Of a DNA stretch of 64,000 nucleotides, positions 46,049-56,930 are shown piece after piece. This DNA is from Deroplatys truncata (taxonomy: Eukaryota; Arthropoda; Insecta; Mantodea; Mantidae), in the NCBI GenBank assembly GCA_030765065.1, contig CM060990.1:420493198-420557197 (forward strand). Reading direction: 5' to 3'. The position numbers and the translations under genes are program-made. Below the pieces are notes generated by a model. The model saw only the letters and a list, made by a program, of their open reading frames with translations. It was not told where the DNA came from and searched no databases. The stretch's first letter is position 1; the number at the start of each line of letters is the position of its first letter.

Positions 46049-46560
46049 TACCGAGCGGGATGGCTCAGGCGGCAACGTCTGTGGCCCGCAACCGGGAGGT
46101 CATGGGTTCGATTCCTGCGGCCGACCTTCCTTGTTCATGGGTTTCTTCGGAGCTTTCCCCGCGCCTTTAGGGGAATGCTGGGAAGATAAATTAAACCCTA
46201 CCGAATTTCCTGCCCCTCAATTTCACCTCCATTCACATTTCACTTCACCTTTCACCTACTTGGTCATTTCAGGGTTGCAAGTGTCGGCCGGTGTCTCGGT
46301 GTTGCATACCAGGGGAAAAGGATGCTCGCTGGAACACTTTTCCCCCGAAATGGGGGTGGTTTCCGAGTCCTGAGCTCCCTAGTGGGATGTGCAAGCCCAC
46401 AGGGGGGAAGAAAGCCAATTGTACGAACTCGTATCCGAAGCGCATCAATCTGGAAAATGTAGGGAGCGGAGCCTGCCCTGTCATATCTCCTGGTCCGGCC
46501 AACCTCTGCCTCCTCTCACCTCACCTTCCGGAGGCGCCCCGATAAGAGCATAGGCACAAC
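46049..46560 (+). repeat. tRNA-derived SINE, about 500 bp
   Basis: Head GAGCGGGATGGCTCAGGCGG, the same A-box head as at 41405, with B box GGGTTCGATTCCTGC. The body includes TAGGGGAATGCTGGGAAG (as at 41525) but then diverges, with a CT-rich middle and a GC-rich second half (CCCCCGAAATGGGGGTGG, GTGGGATGTGCAAGCCCAC). Likely a relative with a different 3' half. Confidence 0.75.
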
Positions 46561-46743
46561 AGATCTCTATAGGTCGACGTGCTAAATCCCTCTATACTCT
46601 AGTCTTAGTCCTAAGAGCAGAAATGTTAAATACTGGCAAATGTAACCGAGATTTATACAACTCTCACATTTGGGTTCTTTAGGAATATTTGCTTTTAATG
46701 AAGGCAAATCAATATTGTTCTTTGAGAAATATCTAAAAGTAAC

Positions 46744-46990
46744 CCTCTGAAATAGGGATCCATTTCAACGTGGAGGATCGAGTTCCAATCTCAGTTGGGG
46801 TGAATTGTATAGATGAAGTCTTTTTTTCCGGAATTTACCCTTATCCTCATGAGACAAATGTCGGGATTCCTCTTTGATCAGTGAACTTTGGGTCCATTTG
46901 GGTATCGTTCCACTCATTTCATACATCGCTCTGCAGATCTGAGTGGTTAAAAGGGACGTTAAACACACCGCATTGGTATCGCGTTTGTGG
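46744..46990 (+). repeat. Possible tRNA-derived SINE, degraded
   Basis: A B-box-like GATCGAGTTCCAATCTC near 46779, followed by a body ending TTAAAAGGGACGTTAAAC, a wording common in arthropod SINE 3' parts. The A box is poor. Confidence 0.4.
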
Positions 46991-47520
46991 TGGTAATTCT
47001 CTCACCATGTACTATATATTAAATACAAGTTTATAAACTTTCATTCAATGTAAACCAGACTGTTTGCAGTACTTAAATATTCATTAAGTTAGAAAACAGG
47101 CTTCATTCTGTATTAAAGCTTATCACAGGGTAGGTTCAGATATTCACTTTTCACTTCAGGTTGTTTTAAATTTGTCTAATTTTTGGCAATATCTTCTAAT
47201 TCGCGCATAATACCAACAGCATGTGGGCAAAGGCTTAATAATCTGTATCCAAAGTAAGATAAGCAATAAGGGATAAACGAGCTGGCTTCAAAGCTGGCAA
47301 GCACAATGAGGTATAGGTGACAGCATTGGCATATAAGTTGACTTCTCCCAGCTCAGTGATTTAGCCTATACGCTCCCTGTTGTTACTTTGTACTCTCTGA
47401 AGTCTCCATAAATCATTTCTTTTCAGGGCGACAATTTTAAACAGTAAAACAATCATTAATAATGAAAAACAAGTCATACACTCGTATAATTTTCATATTT
47501 TATCCATGTAAAATTGAATA
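46991..47520. other. No gene seen
   Basis: No recognised motif or repeat. Confidence 0.5.
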
Positions 47521-47521
47521 A

Positions 47522-47910
47522 CTGGGCGCCGCCGTGGCTGTGTGGTTAGACCGCTCGCCTCCCACCAAGGCGACCCGTGTTCGATCCCAGAGAATCATAT
47601 GTGGGATTTGTGGTGGACTAAGTGGCGTCTGGGTAGGTTTTCTCGTAGTTTTCCGGTTTTCCCCGCCATTCATTCCACTAACTGCTCCGTCATCACCTTT
47701 CCTTCCATCCATTTCACCATCATTTCATATCATCTCCTTCCTCGCTCTTATACCAGGATTCGGGCTGATCATCCATCCTGGTTCTTCTATTCCATCCACA
47801 AGTTTGTCTGCTCTCCGACAGGCGTCTGATCCCAGGCTTTAGCTTGTAAGTCCTGGGGGAGTAAGTCCTCCACACGGGGAGGATAAACCGAGACTGAAGA
47901 AGATAATTGA
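47522..47910 (+). repeat. tRNA-derived SINE, about 390 bp, apparently complete
   Basis: Head GGCGCCGCCGTGGCTGTGTG with GTGTTCGATCCCAG as B box. The middle has GCTGATCATCCATCCTGG and the end CTTGTAAGTCCTGGGGGAGT then AAGTCCTCCACACGG. The middle and tail agree with the SINE at 41405-42760, so the two share a body with different tRNA-type heads. Frames inside are not genes. Confidence 0.78.
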
Positions 47911-48677
47911 ATTGTTACCTTATGCAAGAAGGAATTTATTTCATATTTTGCAGAAAGAACATACTTCGAAAAATGTGATGTAAGGGGCTTTTGATCAATT
48001 TTAACTTATTAAAAGTACAATTACCTGTTTTGTAATTAATGAATGAATTAATTAATTAATTAGCAATCTCAACGAATCGAACAGAATGAAAAGCAGTAAA
48101 CGGTGGATAGATGAAACCCTTAGTGCGAATTGCAAGCCCAGAGCTACTCAGAAGCAAGAAAGACCACAGACAGTGTTTGGAAATAGGGATATGAAAATGA
48201 AACATTAGTAAGCTGGAGAGGTAGATTTTCATAGCAAAAACTGTGAATCTGATGATATCGATTTTGTAGAAATTTTGTAAGCAATGACCAAGACAACAAA
48301 AAGGTTTCCAAAATAAGGAAATTCTGCCTCCAGGAGATCTCTTATAAGGCGTTACATGAGGAAGAAATGTTTGGTGCTTATTCTTGAGCTTCACTGAACG
48401 ACTTACTATTACAATATGAGAGAAGGAAAATATATCTGTATACATACGGATTTACGTCCACCGTACAAAAGAATTAATTAAAGGCCTTGTTTTTCCCTTG
48501 ATGAATACAAAGCTGAGAAGGTTAATTTCAACAACACAAGAAGTTATTTCTTGCTTTTTTACAATATTTATGGTGAAATCTGATCCAAAATATTTTGAGC
48601 ATGGGACTTTATCGCTGATACAGACTTAGTATAACGGTAGGGCAACAAGGAAAGCCTTTTAAGAACCGCATTTTTTC
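47911..48677. other. No gene seen
   Basis: AT-rich; the minus-strand frame 48056-48445 has no known motif. Confidence 0.45.
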
Positions 48678-48893
48678 TTGTGACGCAAAGGATGTTACCA
48701 GTGCGATATATGATTATCAATTATTAATATAATTAATGCTGACATTCTGTAACTACATTCTTGTTTTCATTTGGTATTATAAGCTTGTGTCGCAAAGGAT
48801 ATTGCCAGTGCGATGTGTGATTATCAGTATTAATATAATTAATGCTGAAATTCTCTAAGTATATTCTTGTTCTGCTTTGATATTATAATTAGA
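48678..48893 (+). repeat. Tandem duplication, about 107-bp unit, two copies
   Basis: TTGTGACGCAAAGGATGTTACC (first ~20 bases shown as TGACGCAAAGGATGTTACC) at 48680 and GTGTCGCAAAGGATATTGCC at 48787 begin parallel copies through ATTAATATAATTAATGCTGA to ATTCTTGTT. No coding content. Confidence 0.8.
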
Positions 48894-49284
48894 TGAACAG
48901 TGGCATATTTGATCAGCTTTTGGGACTCCAGAAAACACTATGTAGTGTTTTGTTTGAAAGTATTCAAGCATTCTTCAGTGTTTCCCTGCGGCCTAATAAT
49001 CGGATGTCTCGATCTCTCGTATGGAGAGTACTGCCTTTCATACCTGATTTCTTATATCCGTCCTATCAAACCCAGCGTTTACATATATTCTATACGCGTG
49101 TCACTGAAACGCAAAGGGACTAAAGATCGGTTAGTCTGGTTCAAAAAGCTAGCATCATCGAAACGATCCCAAATGAGTCAGTTTGCACACTCACGTTGTT
49201 GTGAAATTGAAGTTAATGCAATCTAGAAAAGAAAGAGAGGGAGAGAGAGCACAGTAATCTTGAACAACTGGGGTTGGAGAGAAG
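48894..49284. other. No gene seen
   Basis: Short plus-strand frames without motifs; a GA-rich tract near 49230-49250. Confidence 0.45.
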
Positions 49285-49285
49285 G

Positions 49286-49909
49286 GATGATGATGATGAG
49301 ATGCGGTTTAAGGGCGCTAAACAGCTATGGTCATCAGCGCCCTTACAAAGTATAAAATGTAAAGTCCAAAAATAAAATATGGCTAAAAACCGCAAATAAA
49401 AAAAGGTATCGTATTTTAAAAACCACCACAAAACATTGTAAATAAAACAACACAAGAGTAAAACGACGTGTCAGGAACTGTAGAATGCAAGGGACTAGAG
49501 CGCCATCTCTATTCCGGGGAGAAGAGTCCCCATTAAAAACACACAGCATAAAGTCACAAAACTAAAAGACGCTCAGCGCATCATATGCGCTTACTAAAAC
49601 CGCTGTCACTAGTAAAACGTAAAAGACATTCTACAGCATGCGCGTCGTCTGCCAAAACGTTGGCTTAAACCAGAGGTGGCGAAAAAGTGCTTCGCGAGTT
49701 ATTTTGACTCGCAGGCGCCGTTCCCTCTCTGCAACCGTCCCTTTGTTTTACACGTGCTGCGAGTGTTGCAGTGCGTGTTGCATATTTGGTGACTCGCGGA
49801 AGGAAGTCATTTTCGCCACCCATGGCTTAAACTAACAGGCAGAGACACGCGTACGCGCAATTGAGCTAAAACCTGACACTCTGTTAAAACGTGACGCACC
49901 GATAGGGAG
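49286..49909 (-). mobile_element. LINE D: strongly 5'-truncated I-like copy
   Basis: Minus-strand 3' end of the same LINE family: (ATC)n tail at 49286-49299, stem-loop GGGCGCT..AGCGCCC (49310-49343), 3' UTR and the last part of ORF2 to about 49909, where similarity stops. The region is split by a 154-bp hAT MITE. It lies 0.5 kb from the 3' end of LINE C, same orientation. Confidence 0.88.
49671..49824. mobile_element. hAT MITE, 154 bp, 8-bp duplication GCTTAAAC
   Basis: Termini CAGAGGTGGCGAAAA and, as complement of the right end, CATGGGTGGCGAAAA: 13 of 15 bases agree. GCTTAAAC occurs directly on both sides (49663-49670, 49825-49832). LINEs A and C are uninterrupted at the matching place, so this is a clean insertion into LINE D. 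Too short to code. Confidence 0.93.
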
Positions 49910-50410
49910 AAAAGGGAAGCACACACAACCAATAAACGTCACGGTTTAGGTGGGTTTATTAGTAGTATGGATTTTATTACGATTAGTTAAAAAGTGATGG
50001 TTTTATATCATCTTTAGACAGCAAGCACTTTGAGTTATTTTGGAACCAATTAAGCATAACTAAATTTCTACGAAAGCTGCATTTTATTTATTTGTTTATT
50101 ATTTCGAGTTTAACGGCGCCACTGTATGGTTATACATTTATGCACCGTCTGATACAAAAAAACAATACAATCAAAACAAACATAGAAATATATACTGGGA
50201 TTCCAGAAGTGGAATCAGTAAACAAAAAATACAAAAAATTAACAACAGAAATATTTAAAATTATGGCAAACAAGATCAAACATAAGGTACATTAAGTTCA
50301 GATACAGTTCAAACATTAATATCACACAAGAAACTTCAAAAGTTAATTTTTTAAAGGAAATCACTTAATCTAACATGCTGTAGGAGCTGGTCAATAGAGG
50401 CAGAGTCGCT
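49910..50410. other. No gene seen
   Basis: AT-rich interval between LINE D and LINE C. The frame 50092-50295 has no known motif. Confidence 0.45.
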
Positions 50411-50706
50411 TGATGATAATGATGATGATGATGATGATGATGATGAAATGAGGTTTAAGGGCGCTCAACATCGACGGTCATTAGCGCCCTTACAAAGTAT
50501 AAAAACCCATAAACCAATATACGGGCCACTAACCCAAGGCGTCAAATACACTAAAAATAAAACGGCTAATACTAAAAACCATCACACTAAAAACATGGTC
50601 AAGAAAATATAAAAAAAGACGTGTCAGGAACTGTAAGAGCTAAAACACAAGGGCCCCCCAGTAAAACAGTCAATATAAAATAACAAACCCAAAAGACTTG
50701 AGCCCA

Positions 50707-52022
50707 TCAAATGCGCCGGTAAAACCCACAATCACCTATAAAACGTAAAAGACATGCAGCAGCATGCGCATCGTCTGCCAAAATATTGGCTATGCCAAGA
50801 GGCAGACCCACCCGAACACGCAATGCAGCTAATACCTGACACTCCTCTAAAACGTGACGCACCGTTAAGGGTGCATCACACTGCCTACAGAGTGGTGCCG
50901 GGTCACCACTGAGCAGATACCTATGACTAAAAATGCAATGTCCGATACGAAGGCGTGTTAAAATTACCTCTTCCCGACGAGAAGCACGGGAAGAGGTAGC
51001 CCAGACTAACGGGAGAGGTTTAACCTCCCGCAACTTGTTCCCTCGGAGGGCCGTCCACTCATCGCTCCAAAGAGAGAGGTTGCGGCGACGTAAAACAATA
51101 AACAAATCTGATGAGGGAACAACAGAGGTAAAACTTCTGGGTGATAAAATCGCCGATTTGGCAGCGGCGTCGGTAGACTCGTTCCCTGAGATGCCAACAT
51201 GACCTGGAATCCACATGAAGGAGACGCGGATACCAGAGACACCAAGCGAGTGGACCACGTCATGTATGCGCTGTACGAGGGGGTGGTAATTGTACAGCGC
51301 GCGAATACTTTGGAGAGCACTCAGGGAGTCGGAACAAATAAAACAGTGCCGTACGTCGTACCGCTGGACGTATAAAAGTGATTGATAATACTAAAAAGTT
51401 CGGCGGTAAAAATTGAACATTGCTCGGGTAAACGAAATGTAAAACTACGATGACCATAAACAAAGGCACAACCTACTCCAACATCAGTCTTAGACCCATC
51501 AGTATAAATAAAATGAAAGTCTCCGAACTGGGACTGAAGTTCTAAAAAAGCCGATCTAAGAACTGAAGAAGGGGTCGCATGCTTCGACAATGACGTCAAC
51601 CCAAGGTGACAGTAGGCCTCAGCGCGCAACCATGGAGGAAAGCGCGTTTCCCCCCTGGGAAGGGCCGGCGCTGGCGTAAAGTCCAAATGCCGAAGAAGCT
51701 TTCGAAATCGAACCCCTGGAGGAAGCAAAGCAGAGGAGCTAACGAAATATTGCCGATCAAGCGAATCTTCGTAAAATACCTCGAAGGACGGGTGGACAGG
51801 CCAGCTTGAGAGTCGACAGGCATAGCTGCACAAAAGCATCTCACGCCGGAAGGACAGCGGAGGCTCTGCAGCTTCAGCATACAGACTGGGTACAGGGCTG
51901 GTTGGAAAGGCTCCCGTAGCGACTCTTATGCCACGATGGTGAATGGCATTCAATCGACGTAATACAGATGGATGTGCCGACGAATAGACAATGCACCCGT
52001 AATCAAGCTTGGATCGGACCAA
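50707..52022 (-). pseudogene. LINE C connector, RNase H and C-terminal region
   Basis: Connector SKLDYGCIVYSSAHPS and HHRGIRVATGAFPTSP lead to FHFIYTDGSKTDVGVGCAF and FTAELFSI. After frame changes near 51330 and 51260, WIPGHVGISGNESTDAAAK and the C-terminal LTRLRIGHCIFSHR, LCRQCDAPLTVRHVLEECQ follow, with a stop at 50707. SDSLSALQSI with its Asp can be read in one frame near 51330. The CCHC-like tail is complete. Confidence 0.88.
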
Positions 52023-52166
52023 AGAGCGATAAAGATGTAGAAGGACGGTCCGATCTGCTCCCCAGGATGTGCCACATAAAATGGTAAAATATTAAGAGAA
52101 CGGCCACACTTGGCTTTCAAAAACGCAATGTGCGAAATCCAGCTCAGCTTCCTATCAAGGATCAAC

Positions 52167-53301
52167 CTAAAAATTTCGCCTCGTCTGCAAACGGAAGTAT
52201 CGCTGGTCCAACATGGAGAGAGGGCGGAGGGAAAGCCTTTCGGCGCCAGAAATTGGTATAGACGGATTTTTCAGCGGAGAAATTAAAGCCGTTGGCATTA
52301 TTCCAGACTTAGAGACGGTGGATACAGCTCTGGAGAGGCGTTCGAGCAGACAGGTCCGCCGTGAACTGCAATAAATGGCAAAATCGTCAACAAAAAGGGA
52401 CGATGAAATGCCAGGTGGAATACAATCAACAATGGGGTTGATAGCAATTGAAAAAAGTGTGACAGTGAGTACAGAGCCCTGCGGTACTCCGTTCTCTTGA
52501 ATAAAACGACTAGATAAAACCGAGCCCACAGTACACGAAAGACGCGGTCCGTCATAAACTCCCGAAGAAATATGGGAAGACGACCGCGGAGATTCCATGC
52601 GTGCAGTGTACGTAAAATGCCGCCCTCCAACAAGTATCATAAGCTTTCTCCAGGTCAAAAAACACAGCCACGGTTTGACACTTTCTCAGAAATCCATTCA
52701 TAGTATGCGTCGACAGGGACACCAGATGGTCGATGGTAGATCGATGGCGACGAAATCCGCACTGAGCGTTCGCTAGAAGTTTCTGAGACTCAAGCCACCA
52801 TGACAACCGCCCGTTGATCATGCGCTCCATCACTTTGCAAATGCAACTGGTGAGGGCGATAGGGCGGTAGCTGGAAGGTAGTTCGCGATCCTTCCCAGGT
52901 TTAAGTATACGGACAATGGTGGCTTCGCTCCAAACGGAAGCAAAAAAGCCGTCTTGACAAATACGTTTATAGACCTGTAAGAGAAAGACTTTACTGTCGG
53001 CTGAAAGGTTCTTTAACATCAGGACATGAATGCCGTCCGGCCCAGGATCGGAGTGCCTATAGCAATGAAGAGCGTGCTCCAGCTGCCTCATTGTGAAAAG
53101 TTCATTATAACACTCATTAGTAGCAGACCGAAAATTAAAGGCGTCGGAATCCAGCCGGTCTTTGATAGAGCGAAAGCCGGCGGAATAATGGTCTGAACTG
53201 GAAACCGCCTCAAAGGCAGCACCCAGAGTGCTAGCGATGGCAGCCGGATCTACTATGATGGCATTGGGAACCTGAAGGCCAGAAACAGTACAATGCGACA
53301 C
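52167..53301 (-). pseudogene. LINE C ORF2 reverse transcriptase
   Basis: RT fingers: DPGPDGIHVLMLKNL, WSEATIVRILKPGKD, SYRPIALTSCICKVMERM, CGFRRHRSTIDHLVSLS. Palm: AVFFDLEKAYDTCWR and QGSVLTVTLFSIAINP, SSLFVDDFAIYCSSRR with the FVDD pair at about 52410. Frame changes occur near 52600 and 52330. The order matches LINE B. Confidence 0.9.
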
Positions 53302-53433
53302 TTTACCTGAGAAGCGACGAAGGTTATCCCAAACATCAGATGAAGGCGTAAAGGGATTAAAAGACTCGGCAAAACGAGTCCAAGATGCCTTCTTGCTATC
53401 CTGAATAATGCGACGAGCCCTGCCGCGCGATTG

Positions 53434-54391
53434 TTAAAAAGTAACCACATTATCAAGTGTAGGATGTCGCCGAAACACCCTAAGCGCAGTCCTACGAGCA
53501 CAAACGGCGTCCCGACAATCCTCATTCCACCACGGAACAGGAATACGGCGAGGTTGAGAGGATGATCGGGGAATTGTGCGTTCGGCGGCTGATAGAATCG
53601 TAGACGAAAGTTGCTGCACCACTTTGTTAACCTCAGTGAAGGGCTGGTCCGCAAAGGACACGAGGCTGGAATACAATCTCCAATCGACTTTTCTGAATAT
53701 CCAGGTAGATACTCTGGAGTCCTGGACGTGGTGAGACAGAAGAGAAACGATGCAGGGGTAATGGTCGCTGGAGTAAGTGTCAGCTACGACGTTCCACTGC
53801 AGACGACTAGCAAGCTGGAGTGAGCAAACGGCAAGGTCGAGCTGTGAGAATGTACCAGCAGAATCAGAAATAAAAGTAGGTTCACCTGTATTGAGGATGG
53901 AGAGATTGAACTGGTAAAAAATGTCGGAAAGAAGAGTTCCCCTCACACAAGCCCTTGGCGAACCCCACAGTGGGTGATGGGCATTAAAATCTCCCAACAC
54001 AAGAACTGGTGTTGGGAGAGTGGACAAGAGATCGCGAATGTCCGTATTTGCGAGGGGAGACGATGGAGGTTAATACACAGAGCATACAGAAAAGAAAAAA
54101 CCGGGTAAGTGAAGTCTAATGGCAACAGCTTGCAAGTCGGACGTAAGAGTGAGAGCTTGAAAATGAACGTCGTTACGCACTAAGAACATGAAACCTCCAT
54201 GAGCAGGAGCACCGTCCTCCGTTTCAAGATCGAAGCGAACCGGAGTATACCCTCGGAGATCAAAAGGATCTTGAGGGCGTAGCTTAGTCTCCTGCAAACA
54301 CACGACCATTGGTGAATGGGAACACAATAAAAGTTGCAGTTCCGCCCTATGCGATCGTACACCACGTAAATTGCAGTTCAGGATAACAATG
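53434..54391 (-). pseudogene. LINE C ORF2 endonuclease domain
   Basis: Starts at the position of LINE B MAILSWN, but the Met codon is ATT here and the following Trp is Cys. It continues RGVRSHRAELQLLLCSHSP, VVCLQETKLRPQD, and, after a frame change near 54070, LVLGDFNAHHPLWGS and SSDHYPCIVSLL. ETK, GDFNAHH and SDHYP are all present. Lost start and frameshift make it non-functional. Confidence 0.88.
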
Positions 54392-54552
54392 AATAAAAGG
54401 ATAAACTGTCTACTTAGGAGGGCGGCTCAAAATTACTTTGTGCTTAACCTTTGGGCTCGGGCTTTTAGTATGGAGTTGGTCAGAACTCCATAGGCTCCTG
54501 GAAGGGAGGGCCCACGCGCTCAATACCAGAAACCGATTCAAGCGCCGAGAAT

Positions 54553-55719
54553 CTATTCTGGGTGGCAACGGGCGAAGGGGGCCGCTGAGCGAGGCTTGTC
54601 CCAGGAGCATCCTGGGACAGCGACCTTCGAGGAGGAGGAGAAGGTGAACTTTTTTTCCCGCGAGCACGCGGAGGAATCTTCCCTACGAAATTTCTGCTTC
54701 ATTTTCTTCTCTGTGGCTTGAGACTTCTGAACCTTTGGACCAGCTTTAGATGGCTTTATAACAGTGGCTTGAATGGACGACCGGATGGTGGTGGCGGTCA
54801 GTGCAGTCATGGACCAGGTTTGAGTCTCTGCATCCTTTGTGGGTACTGGCGAGGCAACAACAGAACTAAATGTTCCTGATCGTAGGAGCGAAGGTTGGCG
54901 CGCATGGTAACGCCTCCGGGCTTCGCCGAAGGAGAGTTTCTCCTTTACCCGGCTCTCCTGGATCGCCTTCTCGTCCAAATACCGCGGACAGTCGGCAAAC
55001 GAAGCAGAATGTGACCCTTTGCAATTAACGCAGACGGGGGCTGTTGAACATGTACCTTCATGTGAGGGCTGGCTACATGTTGCACAGATGTTAACGGCAC
55101 TCCTACAGGAGACTTGCGTATGCCCAAAACGTTGGCATTTGAAACAATGTAGAGGTCTAGGAATATAGGGTCTCACCGCAATACGTTCGTACCCTGCTGT
55201 AATGTTCGTGGGCAGATCGACGCCATCAAATGTGATAAAAAGGGTACGAGTGGGTACGAATACTCCGTCGCGTTTGGCCTGCACCCGATGCACTGCTGTC
55301 ACCTTTTGATCTGATAGATATTCGACTAGGTCCTCGTCCGATATACCGTCGAGGCTATGGGTGGTAACGACGCCTCGACAGGAATTCAAGGTGCGGTGCT
55401 TCTCAACACGGATGGGATAACCGTGGAGAAGCGTAGCGCTCAACAAGGTCTTAGTTTGTTGATCGGACTTGCTGTGTACTAATAATGACCCATTTTGAAG
55501 GCGAGTGCAGGACTGAACCGAACCAGCAATAGAGTCAATGCCCTTCTGTACTATAAAAGGGTTCACCTTCTCAAACGATTGTCCTTCTTCTGTTCGTGTA
55601 ATAACTAAGTAACAACCAGATGTTGGCGGTGCTACTTCTGTTGCAAATACTTTTCGGCGCTTGTTAGTAATAGTGGAGAAAGGGTGCTCCATAGCGAAAT
55701 AAATCCTCGTCCATTGCAA
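54553..55719 (-). CDS. LINE C ORF1, gag-like zinc-knuckle protein, intact frame
   Basis: 388 codons from MQWTRIYFAMEHPF (a second Met starts MEHPF; both are conserved in LINE B). The N-terminal half has no zinc motif and contains RPYIPRPLHC leading into knuckles at about residues 192-245: CFKCQRFGHTQVSC, CATCSQPSHEGTC, and CVNCKGSHSASFADC (the CCHC order of I-type ORF1). A Ser/Lys-rich tail follows (KKMKQKFRREDSSAC, KKFTFSSSSK) and the frame ends PFARCHPE. The role is binding element RNA. This is the only long LINE frame in the window without a visible break, although ORF2 of the same copy is broken. Confidence 0.85.
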   Translation of the reverse strand: MQWTRIYFAMEHPFSTITNKRRKVFATEVAPPTSGCYLVITRTEEGQSFEKVNPFIVQKGIDSIAGSVQSCTRLQNGSLLVHSKSDQQTKTLLSATLLHGYPIRVEKHRTLNSCRGVVTTHSLDGISDEDLVEYLSDQKVTAVHRVQAKRDGVFVPTRTLFITFDGVDLPTNITAGYERIAVRPYIPRPLHCFKCQRFGHTQVSCRSAVNICATCSQPSHEGTCSTAPVCVNCKGSHSASFADCPRYLDEKAIQESRVKEKLSFGEARRRYHARQPSLLRSGTFSSVVASPVPTKDAETQTWSMTALTATTIRSSIQATVIKPSKAGPKVQKSQATEKKMKQKFRREDSSACSREKKFTFSSSSKVAVPGCSWDKPRSAAPFARCHPE

Positions 55720-56319
55720 CCGTCTCCGACCTCGGGCTCTGACTTCCCGGGCGTTACCCCGGCTTGGGTGAGTGGCCTATCTATACCTAGCTCACCCCAG
55801 GGTCACACCTCCCAGAACATAGACAGAGGGACCCAATGGCCGTCGGAAGTCAGCAGCTCATGCAATGGCCCCCCGCAGGACTGCAGTTGAACAGCGGATA
55901 CGAACACATACCCTACATGACGACCCTGGGTGGTGGGGATGACGCCATTACCCACTCACCCAGCTGCGCACCCAGTGCGCGGGTATCCGTCAGGCTGTGT
56001 CCACGGAGGATTAAAATAAAATGTAAAAGAAATAAAACTGTGTGGGTGTTTCGCACGCAAGGTAGGCCGGCGAGGAAGAAAATGAGAGGCGTAAATGAAT
56101 GGACGTGGGGCGAAATGTGCAGAAATAGAAGAGAAGAAAGAAACGATAATGAGGTGCGGTATGAATGTAATGCAAAGAACGCACGAGAGCCTTCCTTGTG
56201 TCCCCCGGTCACGAGAACGAACCCACCTCGAGCGGATGGGGATGAAGGGATGAATATGGCGATGAGTGGCTCGGGAACCCCCGGGTACGCCAACACCCGT
56301 ACCCGTGAGCCCCTGGGGG
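55720..56319 (-). promoter_or_regulatory. LINE C 5' UTR (probable internal promoter)
   Basis: 600 bp, parallel to 25707-26318 of LINE B including TGAGTGGGTAATGGCGTCAT and CCCGGGGGTTCCCGAGCC. No TATA box. Confidence 0.55.
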
Positions 56320-56329
56320 AGCTCACAGA

Positions 56330-56570
56330 CAGGGTGATCTCTTCGTGCATGTGATGTCTTGTGTACTGTTCCTAATTCCATAAGACGGTTCGCAACTCGC
56401 AAAAACGTGTGATCTGTAGGAAGTGCTATTTGCGGAAACCTCTGTTGGTATAGACGACGTGCCTGTGTTGCATTCTGCTGCGGTTCCCCGTATACTAACA
56501 GCGTGTCCAGATACACTCTATTCGAAAAGATAGTTCCATATTGAGCACGAACGACTGGAACTTCGTATTT
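56330..56570 (-). pseudogene. DUF4817-like domain fragment adjoining LINE C
   Basis: Minus-strand frame open from 56570: VPVVRAQYGTIFSNRVY, then LDTLLVYGEPQQNATQARRL, then YQQRFPQIALPTDHTFLRV and ANRLMELGTVHKTS. The order (MIxVYGE..GNA..A.RLY..RFP....P...T...V..RL.E.GT) is that of DUF4817, a helix-turn-helix-like domain common in arthropod genomes and often at the start of mobile-element proteins. The frame then runs straight into LINE C 5' sequence, so the LINE lies within or right after this gene. Continuation beyond the LINE 3' end was not found. Confidence 0.65.
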
Positions 56571-56689
56571 TTAGGCAAATCCTATTTCTAGTGAATTCGG
56601 AAAGAAGTCATGATTTGCTATAACGTTCTTGAAACATGAGCAGAAATGAATAAAAAGCTCATTTATTCACAGGCGTGACTTTCCGACCT

Positions 56690-56930
56690 TCACCATGACT
56701 TTCTTTCCAGCATGTTAGCCATTGCGCTACTAGAGGACGTTAACGAGCACTACCGTAGCCCTAATCAGCGGGCTGGTGAATGCGGTGTCAGTAACTGCAT
56801 TTCGCATCGTCTGTAAAATGCATGAATACCTAGTTATCAACCCGCAGGATGAGATGACTCACGCGGTAAATATATATATATATATACATATATATACATA
56901 TATACATATATATTCATCCATTCATTCGGT
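56690..56930. repeat. tRNA-like fragments and a (TA)n microsatellite
   Basis: A weak head, GGATGAGATGACTCACGCGG (near 56847, plus), resembles the A-box end at 41405 and 46049 but runs into a (TA)n tract at 56872-56912. A second, TAGCGCAATGGCTAACATGC, is on the minus strand near 56735. Neither has a confirmed B box. Confidence 0.35.

Larger units (their letters stand above)
50412..56319 (-). mobile_element. LINE C: near full-length I-like non-LTR retrotransposon
   Basis: About 5.9 kb, minus strand: 5' UTR (55720-56319), ORF1 of 388 codons that is still open, ORF2 in several frames, 3' UTR with the stem-loop AGGGCGCT..AGCGCCCT (50458-50490) and an (ATC)n tail interrupted by one AAT. The 5' edge is set where similarity to LINE B ends (CCCCAGGGGCTCAC, about 56319). 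It abuts a DUF4817-like frame. No target duplication could be read with confidence. Confidence 0.92.
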
